From JAEUMG01 sp046349315 (GTDB taxonomy: Bacteria; Pseudomonadota; Alphaproteobacteria; Rhizobiales; Aestuariivirgaceae), in assembly GCA_046349315.1 (NCBI GenBank), contig JAXMCQ010000009.1, positions 107,268-171,267 on the forward strand: 64,000 bases of DNA. The letters run 5' to 3'. Of this stretch, positions 49,890 to 59,239 are shown piece after piece. Position 1 is the stretch's first letter, and the number at the start of each line of letters is the position of its first letter. A program made the translations under genes and the position numbers. The notes under the pieces were generated by a model, which worked only from the letters and a program-made list of their open reading frames with translations, was not told where the DNA came from and did no database searches.

Positions 49890-52109
49890 ATGGCGGTGAA
49901 AGAAATGTCTTCTTTTCGTCGACACGCCGGGCGAATGGCCGTCATCGCGCTCGGCCTCTTCCTCCCTGTTCTCCTGCCGAAGGGTGCATACGCTGAGGAG
50001 GCGCCCAAGGCACCTATCACGATTGTGGTTACCGGCAATGAGTCGCCCGACGCGCTCAAGAAACTAATCGACAATGTTGCAGCCCAAGGGCGTCCGGTTT
50101 CGATCACGCTCGAGAGCAAATCCGATACAGCAAAGACTGTCGGACCCAAAGAGACCACCGAACCTGTCGAGGGAGAGTTTCTTGATCTCTTCCTTCGCGG
50201 CGTGAAGGAGAGCGTGGATGATCTGCCGGCAGCGCCGCAGTTTTTCTCCGGTCTGGGACGTTGGTGGGACTTGCCCCCTCCGTCGACCGGTTTTCCGATC
50301 TATCTTCTCAAACTGGCAGTAGTTCTAGGCATATCGGGCGCCGCCAGTTGGCTGGTGCTGAGATTGCTTGGGAGGATAGGCCCTCGCCTTCCAGCTTCAG
50401 AGCTTGCTCCGCTCGCGAGCAAGCTTCGGCCGGCACTTGCGCGGCTTGTAAAGGATATTGCTGCTGCAGCCGCCTTCATCGGCGTTGCATCCTTGGTCGC
50501 TGCGCGCTTCTTCGATCCTGTCGCCGCTGAGGGCAAAGTCACGGCGCTGTTGATCGGCGTGCTTCCGTTCGCGTTGTCGCATCTGGTCGTTGGAAATCTG
50601 CTCTTGTCTCCATATGAACCCCGGCTGCGTTTGTTTATGATTCCGCGTGCCGCGCGCCACTTTGCGTTGCTCGTGGCCTATGTGGTGGCCGGGACGATTA
50701 TACTTTCCATCATCGCCGTCGGTGACGCGGCCGCCAGCCCAAAAGGCGAGTCGTCGGGTCTATATCTGATCTTGAGCACATTGTTGGTCGTTTTCAAAAT
50801 CTGGTGGTTCTGGGATGCGCGCCGCGACATCGCCCAGGTTATTCTGTCAGGAGCACCTGAGGGCCAATCGCCAGGCTCGCTAAGGCGCCTGATGGCCGCA
50901 ACGACACCTTGGTTCCTGATCCTCAGCACCGTGGTTCTCTGGGCGCTCGGAAGGGTGTCGGAGACGGTTCCGGGAGGGACAAAGTGGGCGACGGCATTGG
51001 GGGCGACGCAGGTCCTGATTATCTTGGTGCCGATACTTGCGGTCGGCGTATCGGTCCTCGCGCGACAACGCCTGCTGACAACGGATCCCGAGCGAACGCC
51101 ATTCCAGCAGGCGGTGCGTGCATTGATGGTGAAGATTAGCGGTGGTTGCGCGTGGCTCGCTGGCCTTGCGTTATTGGGATGGACCTGGCGCTATCTCTTG
51201 ATCCAATCACAGTCTCAAGAAGGACTGGCAGCGCTCAGAAGTATCATATCGATCATCGTCCTCGCGATTGCGGGCTGGGCGTTGACCAGCTTCGTAAACG
51301 CCCTCTTCAATGCCTACGCGGCGCGTGGCGTTCCAACTGCCGATGACGAGCATGCCACACCTGCTGGCGGTGTGCAGACGCGAATAGGATCTATTCTTCC
51401 AATCTTGCGCGGTATCGCCATCGGCTCGGCGATTGGCCTGACGATCCTCCTGGTTTTAACCCAGCTCGGCTTCGACATCGCACCGTTGCTCGCTGGCTTC
51501 ACGATTCTAGGCCTCGCCATCTCTTTTGGTTCGCAGACACTGGTAAAGGACATTGTCTCCGGATTCTTTTTCATGGTCGAGGATGCATTCCGCGTGGGCG
51601 AATACATTGACACTGGCAAGCTCAAGGGCACCGTCGAGAAAATCAGTTTGCGGTCGCTGCAATTACGCCACCAGAGCGGTCTCATTCACACCATTCCGTT
51701 CGGCACGCTAAGCCAGGTGACAAATGCAAGCCGCGATTGGGCGACCGTGAAGTTCAGTTTGCGGCTTGATCGCAGCACCGACATTGAGAAAGCGCGCAAG
51801 ACGATCAAGAAAGTTGGTCTCGAACTCATGGACGATCCCGAATTTGCCAAAGGCTTCCTGACGCCTTTGAAAATGCAGGGCGTTGATGAGATCGCCGATT
51901 CGGCGATCGTGGTGCGGGCCAAGTTTACCGCTCAACCGGCGATGGCGAGTGCAATACAGCGTGAGGCGCTGAAACGCGTCTACACCGCCTTCACCAAGTC
52001 AGGCATTGAGTTCGCATCCAACGCCGTCACAGTGCGCGGCGGTGGCTCCGCCGATGCCGTTGCAGCATCGGCAGCCTCATCGCCGCCTGCGCCAGTTCCA
52101 GCGAATTAG
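49890..52109 (+). CDS. MscS-family mechanosensitive channel (large, YbiO-like)
   Basis: A 739-residue inner-membrane channel. A signal peptide (MAVIALGLFLPVLLPKGAYAEE, cited in parts) is followed by a short periplasmic part to about 125 and about ten membrane segments. The pore helix and MscS domain start near 520 (LLVLTQLGFDIAPLLAGFTI, GLAISFGSQTLVKDIVSGFFF), then the beta domain DAFRVGEYIDTGKLKGTVEKISLRSLQLRH (cited in parts). The C-terminus is Ala/Pro rich. It opens under membrane tension and releases solutes in hypo-osmotic shock. ATG at 49890; ATG at 49905 is possible too. It stands alone and converges on the DUF1150 gene. Confidence 0.92.
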   Translation: MAVKEMSSFRRHAGRMAVIALGLFLPVLLPKGAYAEEAPKAPITIVVTGNESPDALKKLIDNVAAQGRPVSITLESKSDTAKTVGPKETTEPVEGEFLDLFLRGVKESVDDLPAAPQFFSGLGRWWDLPPPSTGFPIYLLKLAVVLGISGAASWLVLRLLGRIGPRLPASELAPLASKLRPALARLVKDIAAAAAFIGVASLVAARFFDPVAAEGKVTALLIGVLPFALSHLVVGNLLLSPYEPRLRLFMIPRAARHFALLVAYVVAGTIILSIIAVGDAAASPKGESSGLYLILSTLLVVFKIWWFWDARRDIAQVILSGAPEGQSPGSLRRLMAATTPWFLILSTVVLWALGRVSETVPGGTKWATALGATQVLIILVPILAVGVSVLARQRLLTTDPERTPFQQAVRALMVKISGGCAWLAGLALLGWTWRYLLIQSQSQEGLAALRSIISIIVLAIAGWALTSFVNALFNAYAARGVPTADDEHATPAGGVQTRIGSILPILRGIAIGSAIGLTILLVLTQLGFDIAPLLAGFTILGLAISFGSQTLVKDIVSGFFFMVEDAFRVGEYIDTGKLKGTVEKISLRSLQLRHQSGLIHTIPFGTLSQVTNASRDWATVKFSLRLDRSTDIEKARKTIKKVGLELMDDPEFAKGFLTPLKMQGVDEIADSAIVVRAKFTAQPAMASAIQREALKRVYTAFTKSGIEFASNAVTVRGGGSADAVAASAASSPPAPVPAN

Positions 52110-52134
52110 GCGATCGCAGACCCGGCGGGTTGCC

Positions 52135-52392
52135 CTAATGGACGCTCACCGCCAGAAGCTCATGCTCCATGGCATTGGCGACAGCCGCCTCGCGCGTACC
52201 GGAAATCGACATGGGCGTACCGTCCGCTGCATAGAGGCAGAAGAGCTTGGCGTCGTCCGGGACGTTGATCTTCGGTCCAAGCAATTTGATCGCGTCGGTC
52301 GCGCCGATTTCGCGGATATAGCTCAGTGTGCCACCACCCAGGATTGCCAAGTCCTGAGCCGAGACGTCTGGCTTTTTGATATCTGTGTTCAT
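52135..52392 (-). CDS. DUF1150 family protein
   Basis: An 85-residue protein of the alphaproteobacterial DUF1150 family, with LAILGGGTLSYIREI and LFCLYAADGTPMSISGTREAAVANA (cited in parts). It lies three bases after the Hsp20 gene, an arrangement kept in many alphaproteobacteria, so it is probably heat-induced. AGGAG seven to eight bases before ATG 52392. Function unknown. Confidence 0.92.
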   Translation of the reverse strand: MNTDIKKPDVSAQDLAILGGGTLSYIREIGATDAIKLLGPKINVPDDAKLFCLYAADGTPMSISGTREAAVANAMEHELLAVSVH

Positions 52393-52395
52393 GTC

Positions 52396-52821
52396 TCAGG
52401 CTCCTTTAATATCGATCTTACGTATAACGCGCTGCGGCTCCGGCCGTTCAAGGTCGATCGCCAGCAGCCCGTTTTCAAGTTCTGCGCCGATCACCTCCAT
52501 GCCTTCCGCCAGGACAAATGCGCGCTGGAACTGGCGCGCCGCAATCCCGCGATGGAGATAGGCGCGATCTTCGGATTCGCTCTGCTTGCCGCGGATGGTC
52601 AGCTGGTTTTCCTCCAGCGTAACCTCAAGGTCGTCATTGGCAAATCCGGCGACCGCCAGCGTGATCCGCAATCGGTCGCTCTTTCCGGCAATGGGTGGCA
52701 GGCGTTCGATATTGTAGGGCGGATAGCCGTCCCCGGGGGTCTTGGCGGCGCGGTCGAGCAGGCGCTCAACCTCGTCGAAACCAAGCAGCAGGGGACTGGA
52801 GAATACCGATACGCGTGACAT
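52396..52821 (-). CDS. Small heat shock protein (Hsp20/IbpA-like)
   Basis: A 141-residue alpha-crystallin chaperone. The N-terminal arm (FSSPLLLGFDEVERLLDRA) and YPPYNIERL lead into the alpha-crystallin domain (about 38-130) with LRITLAVAGFANDDLEVTLEENQLTIRGK (cited in parts). The family motif A-x-x-x-N-G-x-L appears as AELENGLLAIDL. It holds unfolding proteins at high temperature. The 5' leader folds into a ROSE-like thermometer that covers the ribosome binding site. Cotranscribed with DUF1150. Confidence 0.93.
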   Translation of the reverse strand: MSRVSVFSSPLLLGFDEVERLLDRAAKTPGDGYPPYNIERLPPIAGKSDRLRITLAVAGFANDDLEVTLEENQLTIRGKQSESEDRAYLHRGIAARQFQRAFVLAEGMEVIGAELENGLLAIDLERPEPQRVIRKIDIKGA

Positions 52822-52872
52822 GTTTTGCCCTTCGAGAAGCAGCTGGTCCCCGCTGACCCGTATGGCACCAGC
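52822..52872 (-). promoter_or_regulatory. ROSE-like RNA thermometer in the Hsp20 leader
   Basis: On the transcript, the last hairpin before the start is CUGCUU-CUCG-AAGGG: the second half is the Shine-Dalgarno region, and the first half carries UGCU with a G that would be bulged, as in ROSE elements (U-U/C-GCU). A second stem pairs ACCAGC (52847-52842, read on the minus strand) with GCUGGU (52872-52867). In ROSE elements heat melts the last hairpin and opens translation. The first consensus U is C here, so the call is likely but not exact. Confidence 0.55.
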
Positions 52873-52925
52873 GAGAACTCATGGGCTAATATGTTAGCCG
52901 CAAGAAGGGGATTCAAGGGCGGGAA

Positions 52926-53708
52926 ATGGCTGGGTTTGAGGGCCGGGTGGCCTTGGTGACGGGTGCCGGAAGTGCGGAAGGCATCGGTTTTGCCTGCGCA
53001 CAAACGCTCGGAAATGTGGGCGTAAGAATCGCGATTTCGGCCACCACGGAGCGCATTTTCGCACGCGAAAACGAGCTTTTGGGACGCGAAAAAGCAGCCT
53101 TTATCGCCGATCTGACTGACCCTGAGCAGGCCGGTCAGCTGGTCAAAGACGTCGTCAAACGCTTCGGGAGGCTCGATATTCTGGTCAATAATGCGGGCAT
53201 GATCCAGACCGGCGAACGGTCAAAAAGCTCGGTTATTGAACGAATTTCGGACGCCGAATGGCGCCGGCATCTGGATCTGAACGTCACCACCGCCTTCAAT
53301 CTTTGCCGCGCCGCCATTCCCTCCATGCGTCGCAGAAAATACGGCAGAATCATCAACATAGCTTCCGTCACAGGCCCTCTCGTCACCAATCCCCGCTCCG
53401 CCGGATATTCCGCCGGAAAAGCCGCCATGACCGGCCTGACACGCGCCATCGCATTGGATACGGCGCATAGCGGCATCACCTGCAATGCCGTCCTCCCCGG
53501 CTGGATCGAAACCGCCTCGTCTACCAAAGCCGAAATCATCGCCGGCAACGCCTCACCCGTCGGCAGGCCGGGCCGGCCGGATGAGGTGGCCGCAGCGGTC
53601 CGTTTCCTGGCAGGGGACGATGCAAGCTATGTGACCGGGGCGATGATCGTCGTCGATGGCGGCAATTCGATTGTCGAATTCAAGGGGCAGGAAAGTGACC
53701 GGTACTGA
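52926..53708 (+). CDS. Short-chain dehydrogenase/reductase 1
   Basis: A 260-residue classical SDR. Cofactor motif TGAGSAEGIGFA (residues 12-23, with a two-residue insertion), NNAG at about 88, catalytic Ser in NIASVTG, and Y-x3-K in GYSAGKAAM near 160. C-terminal GYVTGA-like SYVTGAMIVVDGGNS is standard. It probably oxidises or reduces a sugar, polyol or keto acid. It overlaps the second SDR gene by 14 bases, and both precede the nucleoside transporter operon by 94 bases. Confidence 0.9.
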   Translation: MAGFEGRVALVTGAGSAEGIGFACAQTLGNVGVRIAISATTERIFARENELLGREKAAFIADLTDPEQAGQLVKDVVKRFGRLDILVNNAGMIQTGERSKSSVIERISDAEWRRHLDLNVTTAFNLCRAAIPSMRRRKYGRIINIASVTGPLVTNPRSAGYSAGKAAMTGLTRAIALDTAHSGITCNAVLPGWIETASSTKAEIIAGNASPVGRPGRPDEVAAAVRFLAGDDASYVTGAMIVVDGGNSIVEFKGQESDRY

Positions 53709-54468
53709 TGTCTGGCGCGGCAAGACCGTCCTGATCACCGGGGCGGCGGGCGGCATGGGCAGCGCGACCGCCAGGGCCTTCAAGGCCCAAGGGGCGAGCC
53801 TGGCGCTGGCCGACCTGAACCTCCAGAAGTTGCAGTCACTCAACCAAGAATTGGGTGGCGACGCCACCCTGCTCGAGGCCGATATCGTGCGGCCGGATGC
53901 CTGCATGTTGATGGTTAAGGGCGCGATCGCGGCCTTTGGACGGCTGGACGTTCTCATCAATGGGGCGGGCGTGTGGGTCGAAGGGCCTTCCGAAACCATG
54001 ACCGAGGAACAGTGGGACAGGACCCTCGACATCAATCTGAAGGGCACGTTCTTCGCCTGCCGCCATGCCATTCCGCACCTCGAAAAGGTCGAAGGCCAGA
54101 TCATCAACATTGCCTCCGATGCCGGGCTCATGGGCAATGCCGGTGCCGCCATCTACTGCGCGTCCAAAGGCGGCGTGGTCCTCCTCACCAAGGCGCTGGC
54201 CCTGGAGCTTGCGCCGCGCGGCATCCGTGTGAACGCCATCTGTCCCTGCGACGTCGACACGCCCATGCTCGCCTACCAGGCATCCGCCTTTGGCGGCTGT
54301 GACCCGGAAGCCTATCTCGACAAGCTCAAGGCGATCTATCCGCAAGGCCCGCGCACGCGCTTTGCGACCGCTGAAGAGATCGCCTCCTTCATTCTCGCGG
54401 TTGCCAGTCTCAAGCCCATTACCGGGGCTGCCTTGCCGATCGATTTCGGGACCACCGCTGGCCGTTGA
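53695..54468 (+). CDS. Short-chain dehydrogenase/reductase 2
   Basis: A 257-residue classical SDR starting at GTG 53695 with AGGAAA just upstream. Motifs: TGAAGGMGSATA (residues 13-24), NGAG in LINGAGVWVEGP (N-A replaced by N-G), Ser in NIASDAGL, and Y-x3-K in IYCASKGGVV near 155. It shares only family-level similarity with SDR 1. Together they could interconvert an alcohol through a ketone with inversion, as paired SDRs sometimes do. The 14-base overlap couples them. Confidence 0.9.
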   Translation: MTGTDVWRGKTVLITGAAGGMGSATARAFKAQGASLALADLNLQKLQSLNQELGGDATLLEADIVRPDACMLMVKGAIAAFGRLDVLINGAGVWVEGPSETMTEEQWDRTLDINLKGTFFACRHAIPHLEKVEGQIINIASDAGLMGNAGAAIYCASKGGVVLLTKALALELAPRGIRVNAICPCDVDTPMLAYQASAFGGCDPEAYLDKLKAIYPQGPRTRFATAEEIASFILAVASLKPITGAALPIDFGTTAGR

Positions 54469-54562
54469 GGGGTTACCACAAGCCGCTTGAAAATGACTGT
54501 CGGCTGGCGTCAACTGAAGGTTAGGCCCAGTTCAAGGGCGCAAGTTCAGGGAGACAGGATTG

Positions 54563-55561
54563 ATGCTGAAGAAACTTATCGCGGCGGCCGCCATGACGGT
54601 CGCGCTCTCGGCCGCCGCCTTGGCGGCGGATGACAAGCCGGCCGTGGTCTTCGACATTGGCGGCAAGTTCGACAAGTCCTTCAATGAAGGGATTTTCAAC
54701 GGCGCCGAGAAGTTCAAGAGCGAGACCGGCGTCGCCTATGGCGAGTTCGAGATCTCCAACGAAGCGCAGCGCGAGCAGGCGCTCAGGAATTTCGCCGACC
54801 AGGGCTATAGCCCGATCATCGCTGCGGGCTTCGCCCAGGCCGCGGCGCTCGAAAAAGTCGCCAAGGAATATCCGGATCTCAAATTCGCAATCATCGACAT
54901 GGTCGTCGATCTGCCGAATGTGCAATCGCTGGTCTTCAAGGAAGACGAGGGCTCGTATCTCGTCGGCATGCTGGCTGCCATGGCGTCGAAATCGGGCAAG
55001 GTCGGCTTCGTCGGCGGCATGGACATCCCGCTGATCCGTAAATTCGCCTGCGGCTATGTCCAGGGCGTCAAGGCGACCAACCCCAACGCCACCGTCTTCC
55101 AGAACATGACCGGCGATACCGGTGCTGCCTGGAATGACCCGGTCAAGGGCGGCGAACTCACCAAGGCGCAGATCGCCCAGGGTGCCGACGTCGTCTATCA
55201 CGCGGCCGGCGGCACCGGTGTCGGCGTGCTGCAGGCCGCTGCCGATGGCGGCATTCTTGGCATTGGTGTCGACTCGAATCAGAACGGCCTTCATCCGGGC
55301 AAGGTTCTGAGCTCGATGCTGAAGCGCGTCGACGTTGCCACATACAATGTCATGAAGACCGGCAAGGAAGGCACGTTCAAGCCTGGCATTCAGGTTTTGG
55401 GCCTCGCCCAGGATGGCGTCGGCTATGCCATGGACGACAACAACAAGGCGCTCGTGACGCCCGAGATGCAGGCCAAGGTCGAAGCCGCCAAGGCCGACAT
55501 CATTTCCGGCAAGCTTCCGGTTCACGATTATATGTCCGACGAAAAGTGCCCGGTCGAGTAA
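54563..55561 (+). CDS. BMP-family nucleoside ABC solute-binding protein
   Basis: A 332-residue periplasmic protein of the Bmp (PnrA/Med) family. The signal peptide ends near AALAADD. Purine-nucleoside-binding features are VVFDIGGKFDKSFNEGIFNGAE (cited in parts), EDEGSYLVGMLAAMASKSGKVGFVGGMDIP (cited in parts) and VVYHAAGGTGVGVLQAA with GIGVDSNQ. There is no lipobox Cys, so it is a soluble periplasmic protein. ATG at 54563 has GGGAGA upstream. It opens the nucleoside uptake and salvage operon. A strong hairpin with T-run follows, so it may be made in excess over the rest. Confidence 0.92.
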   Translation: MLKKLIAAAAMTVALSAAALAADDKPAVVFDIGGKFDKSFNEGIFNGAEKFKSETGVAYGEFEISNEAQREQALRNFADQGYSPIIAAGFAQAAALEKVAKEYPDLKFAIIDMVVDLPNVQSLVFKEDEGSYLVGMLAAMASKSGKVGFVGGMDIPLIRKFACGYVQGVKATNPNATVFQNMTGDTGAAWNDPVKGGELTKAQIAQGADVVYHAAGGTGVGVLQAAADGGILGIGVDSNQNGLHPGKVLSSMLKRVDVATYNVMKTGKEGTFKPGIQVLGLAQDGVGYAMDDNNKALVTPEMQAKVEAAKADIISGKLPVHDYMSDEKCPVE

Positions 55562-55576
55562 GCTGACAATCCTGCA

Positions 55577-55614
55577 CCCGCTCTTCCGGGAATTCCGGGA
55601 GAGCGGGCGGTTTT
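55577..55614 (+). terminator. Intra-operon attenuating terminator
   Basis: A near-perfect palindrome, CCCGCTCTTCCGG ... CCGGGAGAGCGGG (13-base stem with one G-T pair and a tiny loop), followed by CGGTTTTAG. It lies 16 bases after the binding-protein stop and 24 before the ATPase start. This is a typical partial terminator that leaves the binding protein more abundant than its transporter. Confidence 0.75.
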
Positions 55615-55637
55615 AGTGCCCGGAGGCCCGCGACGGG

Positions 55638-57155
55638 ATGCCCCCCGCGATTGAGATGATCGGCATCGACAAGCGTTTTGGCGCTGTCCATGCCAACAGG
55701 AATGTCGACCTCACAGTCGCGAAGGGCTCCATTCACGGCATTGTCGGTGAAAACGGCGCCGGCAAGTCCACCTTGATGTCGATCCTGTTCGGCTTTTACG
55801 AAGCCGATTCCGGCGAGATCCGCGTCAATGGCAAGCCGGTCTCCATTTGCTCTCCGGCCGATGCGATCAAAGCCGGGATCGGCATGGTGCATCAGCATTT
55901 TATGCTCGTCGAAACTTTCACCGTTCTGGAGAATGTCGTGCTCGGTGCCGAGGACGGCCCCTTGATCGGCCCGGTTCTCGCCCATGCGCGCTCTGAATTG
56001 GCGCGGCTTGCCCGCGACTACGAACTCCAGGTCGACCCCGATGCGGTGGTCGGCACGTTGCCTGTCGGGCTCCAGCAACGAGTCGAAATTTTGAAAGCGC
56101 TGTTTCGCGGTGCCGAGATATTGATCCTCGACGAGCCGACCGGTGTTTTGACGCCACCCGAAGCCGACCATCTCTTTCGCATCCTGGCGCAGCTCAAGGC
56201 GCAGGGAAAAACCGTTATCTTCATCACCCATAAATTGCGCGAGATCATGGCGATCACCGACACGGTCTCCGTCATGCGGCGCGGCGAGATGGTCGCCACC
56301 AAAAAGACGGCCGACACAAACCCGGCTGATCTGGCCGAACTCATGGTCGGACGGCGCGTGTTGCTGCGCGTCGAAAAAGGGCCGGCTAGACCGGCTGAGA
56401 CTGTTCTCGATGTCCAACACCTCACCGTGCGCGATGAAAAAGGCGTGGCGCGGGTTGATGATGTTTCCTTTAACGTTCGCAGCGGCGAGATCGTCGGCAT
56501 TGCCGGTGTTTCCGGCAACGGCCAGTCGGAATTGCTAGAAGCGATTGCCGGCATTCGCAAGCCGACCGAGGGAACCATTACGGTCGAAGGTCGATCGCTC
56601 GCCGACCATAGCGATCCGCGCTTTTCTCGCATGATCGGTCTCGCGCATGTTCCCGAGGATCGCCAGAGGCGCGGTCTGGTTGCGTCTTTTGAGGCGGCGG
56701 AATCAGCGATACTTGGCTGGCACTACGAACCAAGCCTTGGCAGGGGTTGGCTGCTCGATCGCGAGGCGGTTGTCGATCGCTGTCGCTCGGAGATGGCGGG
56801 CTTCGACATCCGCCCGCAAAATCCGCATCTCAAGACGGCGAAGTTTTCGGGCGGTAACCAGCAGAAGATCATCCTGGCGCGCGAGATCGAGCGTGATCCG
56901 AAACTCTTGATCGTCGGACAGCCGACGCGCGGTGTCGATATCGGCGCCATCGAGTTCATTCATCGCCGCCTCATCGAGCTTCGCGACATGGGCAAGGCAA
57001 TCCTGCTGATCTCCGTTGAACTGGACGAGATTCGCTCGCTCTCCGATCGCATCCTGGTCATGTGCCAGGGCCGCATCGTCGGCGAGCGCACCAGCGATTC
57101 AAGTGAAGGCGAACTCGGCCTGATGATGGCCGGTATTGCGCGCGAGGCCGCCTGA
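55638..57155 (+). CDS. Nucleoside ABC ATP-binding protein (two ATPase domains)
   Basis: A 505-residue double ATPase of the YufO/NupA/RnsB type. Domain 1: Walker A GENGAGKST (near 37), signature LPVGLQQRVEIL, Walker B ILILDEPTGVLTPPE. Domain 2: degenerate P loop AGVSGNGQSELLEA, signature FSGGNQQKIILARE, and LLIVGQPTRGVDIGA (Gln for the usual Asp in Walker B). One competent and one degenerate site is the rule for this family. It is coupled to the permease gene by TGATG. Confidence 0.93.
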   Translation: MPPAIEMIGIDKRFGAVHANRNVDLTVAKGSIHGIVGENGAGKSTLMSILFGFYEADSGEIRVNGKPVSICSPADAIKAGIGMVHQHFMLVETFTVLENVVLGAEDGPLIGPVLAHARSELARLARDYELQVDPDAVVGTLPVGLQQRVEILKALFRGAEILILDEPTGVLTPPEADHLFRILAQLKAQGKTVIFITHKLREIMAITDTVSVMRRGEMVATKKTADTNPADLAELMVGRRVLLRVEKGPARPAETVLDVQHLTVRDEKGVARVDDVSFNVRSGEIVGIAGVSGNGQSELLEAIAGIRKPTEGTITVEGRSLADHSDPRFSRMIGLAHVPEDRQRRGLVASFEAAESAILGWHYEPSLGRGWLLDREAVVDRCRSEMAGFDIRPQNPHLKTAKFSGGNQQKIILAREIERDPKLLIVGQPTRGVDIGAIEFIHRRLIELRDMGKAILLISVELDEIRSLSDRILVMCQGRIVGERTSDSSEGELGLMMAGIAREAA

Positions 57156-58261
57156 TGGCGTCGGTGTCCGGTACGGAATTGCCGCGTTGGGCCGATGTGG
57201 TGCTGATACCCCTCATCAATCTCTCGCTTGCCTTGCTCATTGCCGGCTGCGTCGTGCTGATCATCGGCGAGAATCCGTTCGAGGCGATGGCAATCCTCCT
57301 CAAGGGCGCGTTGGGAAGTCTGAAAGGCTGGGGCTATCTCCTCTACTACGCGACCAACTTCACCTTCACGGGCCTCGCCGTGGCCGTTGCTTTCCATGCC
57401 GGGCTGTTCAATATCGGCGGTGAGGGCCAAGCCTATATTGGCGGGCTCGGTGCCGGGATGGCCGGCCTCTATCTCGGGTTCATGCCCCTGCCACTCGCTG
57501 TTCTTTGCGGCATTATCGGCGCAATGGCGTTTGGGGCTGCCTGGGCGTTTATCCCGGCCTATCTGCAGGCGAAGCGCGGCAGCCACATCGTGATCACCAC
57601 GATCATGTTTAACTTCATCGCTGCGAGCCTGATGATCTACCTCCTCAACAACGTGTTCCGTCCGAAGGGGCGCATGGCCGTTGAGAGTGAAGCGCTGGTA
57701 GCTGCAATCCCAACCTTTCGCGAGATGGGAATGTCCTGGGGCGTGAAGCTTCCAAGCACGCCGCTCAACCCGGTCGTTTTTCTTGCTGTTATTGCGGCGG
57801 TTGCCGTGTGGTTTCTCCTGTGGCGGACGCGGCTTGGCTATGAGATTCGCACCGTTGGCGCCAATCCTGACGCGGCGGTCTATGGAGGAATTGGGGTCGC
57901 CCGAATCATCATCATTGCGATGTTGATTTCGGGGGCCCTTGCCGGGCTGCTCTCGGTGAACGAGATCATGGGTTTTCAGCATCGTATCGTTCTGGAATTT
58001 GTCGGTGGCGCGGGTTTCGTCGGTATTGCCGTCTCGCTTCTGGGGCGCTCCCATCCATTTGGTGTAATACTTGCTGCGCTGCTCTTCGGCATCCTCTATC
58101 AAGGCGGCGCCGAACTCTCATTCCAGAAGCCGACGATCTCGCGCGATATGATCGTGGTCATCCAGGGATTGGTGATCCTGTTCATGGGAGCGCTCGAACA
58201 GGTGTTCAAGCCGCACATCGCACGGCTATTGGCGCCGCGCATTGCGGAAGCGAAGGCGTAG
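57155..58261 (+). CDS. Nucleoside ABC permease 1
   Basis: A 368-residue inner-membrane protein of the BPD_transp_2 family (YufP/NupB-like), with about nine membrane segments. Characteristic are FHAGLFNIGGEGQAYIGGLGAGMAG near 83 (cited in parts), FNFIAASLMIYLLNNVFRPKG-like segment and the ATPase-contact loop GFVGIAVSLLGRSHPFGV near 288. Starts within the stop codon of the ATPase gene. Confidence 0.92.
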   Translation: MASVSGTELPRWADVVLIPLINLSLALLIAGCVVLIIGENPFEAMAILLKGALGSLKGWGYLLYYATNFTFTGLAVAVAFHAGLFNIGGEGQAYIGGLGAGMAGLYLGFMPLPLAVLCGIIGAMAFGAAWAFIPAYLQAKRGSHIVITTIMFNFIAASLMIYLLNNVFRPKGRMAVESEALVAAIPTFREMGMSWGVKLPSTPLNPVVFLAVIAAVAVWFLLWRTRLGYEIRTVGANPDAAVYGGIGVARIIIIAMLISGALAGLLSVNEIMGFQHRIVLEFVGGAGFVGIAVSLLGRSHPFGVILAALLFGILYQGGAELSFQKPTISRDMIVVIQGLVILFMGALEQVFKPHIARLLAPRIAEAKA

Positions 58262-58265
58262 GCGC

Positions 58266-59237
58266 ATGGAGACGCTGACGCTTCTTCCCGAGATCCTCGC
58301 CTCAGCCATCCGCCTTTCCATTCCCTTGATCTTCGCGTGTCTCGCCGGCCTGTGGTCGGAGCGTTCCGGTATCGTCGACATCGGCCTGGAAGGTAAGATG
58401 CTGGCTGCGGCCTTTGCCGCGGCATCTGCAGCCTTCGTGTTCGAGTCGGCGTGGATCGGCTTGTTCTTCGCCCTGATCGTGTCCGTCGCATTGGCCTTGG
58501 TGCACGGCTACGCCTCGATCACCCATCGCGGCAACCAGATCATTTCCGGCGTGGCAATCAACATGCTGGCAGCCGGTTTGTCCCTCGTCCTCGGTGCCAA
58601 ATGGTTCCGCGAAGGCGGCCGCACGCCGGCGCTTGAGAGCTTTGAACGCTTCATGCCGATCGAATTGCCGGGTGCAGTAGCACTGCAGGGCGTTCCCGTG
58701 ATCGGACCCATCTACAAGGAGATGATTTCCGGCCATTCGCTTCTGACCTACTTGGCTTTCATCTGCGTGCCGATCACCGCCTATGCCTTGGCGCGCACGC
58801 GCTTCGGCTTGCGCTTGCGCGCGGTCGGCGAGAACCCGCATGCCGTCGACACGGCGGGCATTTCAGTTTCTGGCTTACGCTATCGCGCGGTGATCATTTG
58901 CGGATTGCTCTGCGGTCTCGGCGGCGCATACCTTTCGATCTCGCAGTCGGCGGGCTTCATCAAGGACATGACCGCCGGCAAGGGCTTCATCGCGCTTGCT
59001 GCATTGATCTTTGCGAACTGGCGCGCCTTTCCCGCGATGGGAGCATGCTTGCTCTTCGGCTTTCTCGACGCGATGGCGATCCGCCTGCAGGGCGTCGAGG
59101 TACCGGGGATCGGCGAGGTTCCGGTGCAGGCTGTCCAGGCCCTGCCCTATGTGCTCACCGTGATCTTGCTTGCTGGCTTCATCGGCAAGGCCATTCCGCC
59201 GCGCGCCAGCGGCATTCCCTATACGAAGGACCGCTGA
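58266..59237 (+). CDS. Nucleoside ABC permease 2
   Basis: A 323-residue inner-membrane protein (YufQ/NupC-like), with about eight membrane segments. It shows the family start IRLSIPLIFACLAGLWSERSGIVDIGLEGKM (cited in parts), GNQIISGVAINMLAAGLSL and GKGFIALAALIFANWRAFPA. ATG at 58266, four bases after the first permease stop. It forms the pore with permease 1. Confidence 0.92.
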   Translation: METLTLLPEILASAIRLSIPLIFACLAGLWSERSGIVDIGLEGKMLAAAFAAASAAFVFESAWIGLFFALIVSVALALVHGYASITHRGNQIISGVAINMLAAGLSLVLGAKWFREGGRTPALESFERFMPIELPGAVALQGVPVIGPIYKEMISGHSLLTYLAFICVPITAYALARTRFGLRLRAVGENPHAVDTAGISVSGLRYRAVIICGLLCGLGGAYLSISQSAGFIKDMTAGKGFIALAALIFANWRAFPAMGACLLFGFLDAMAIRLQGVEVPGIGEVPVQAVQALPYVLTVILLAGFIGKAIPPRASGIPYTKDR

Positions 59238-59239
59238 TC

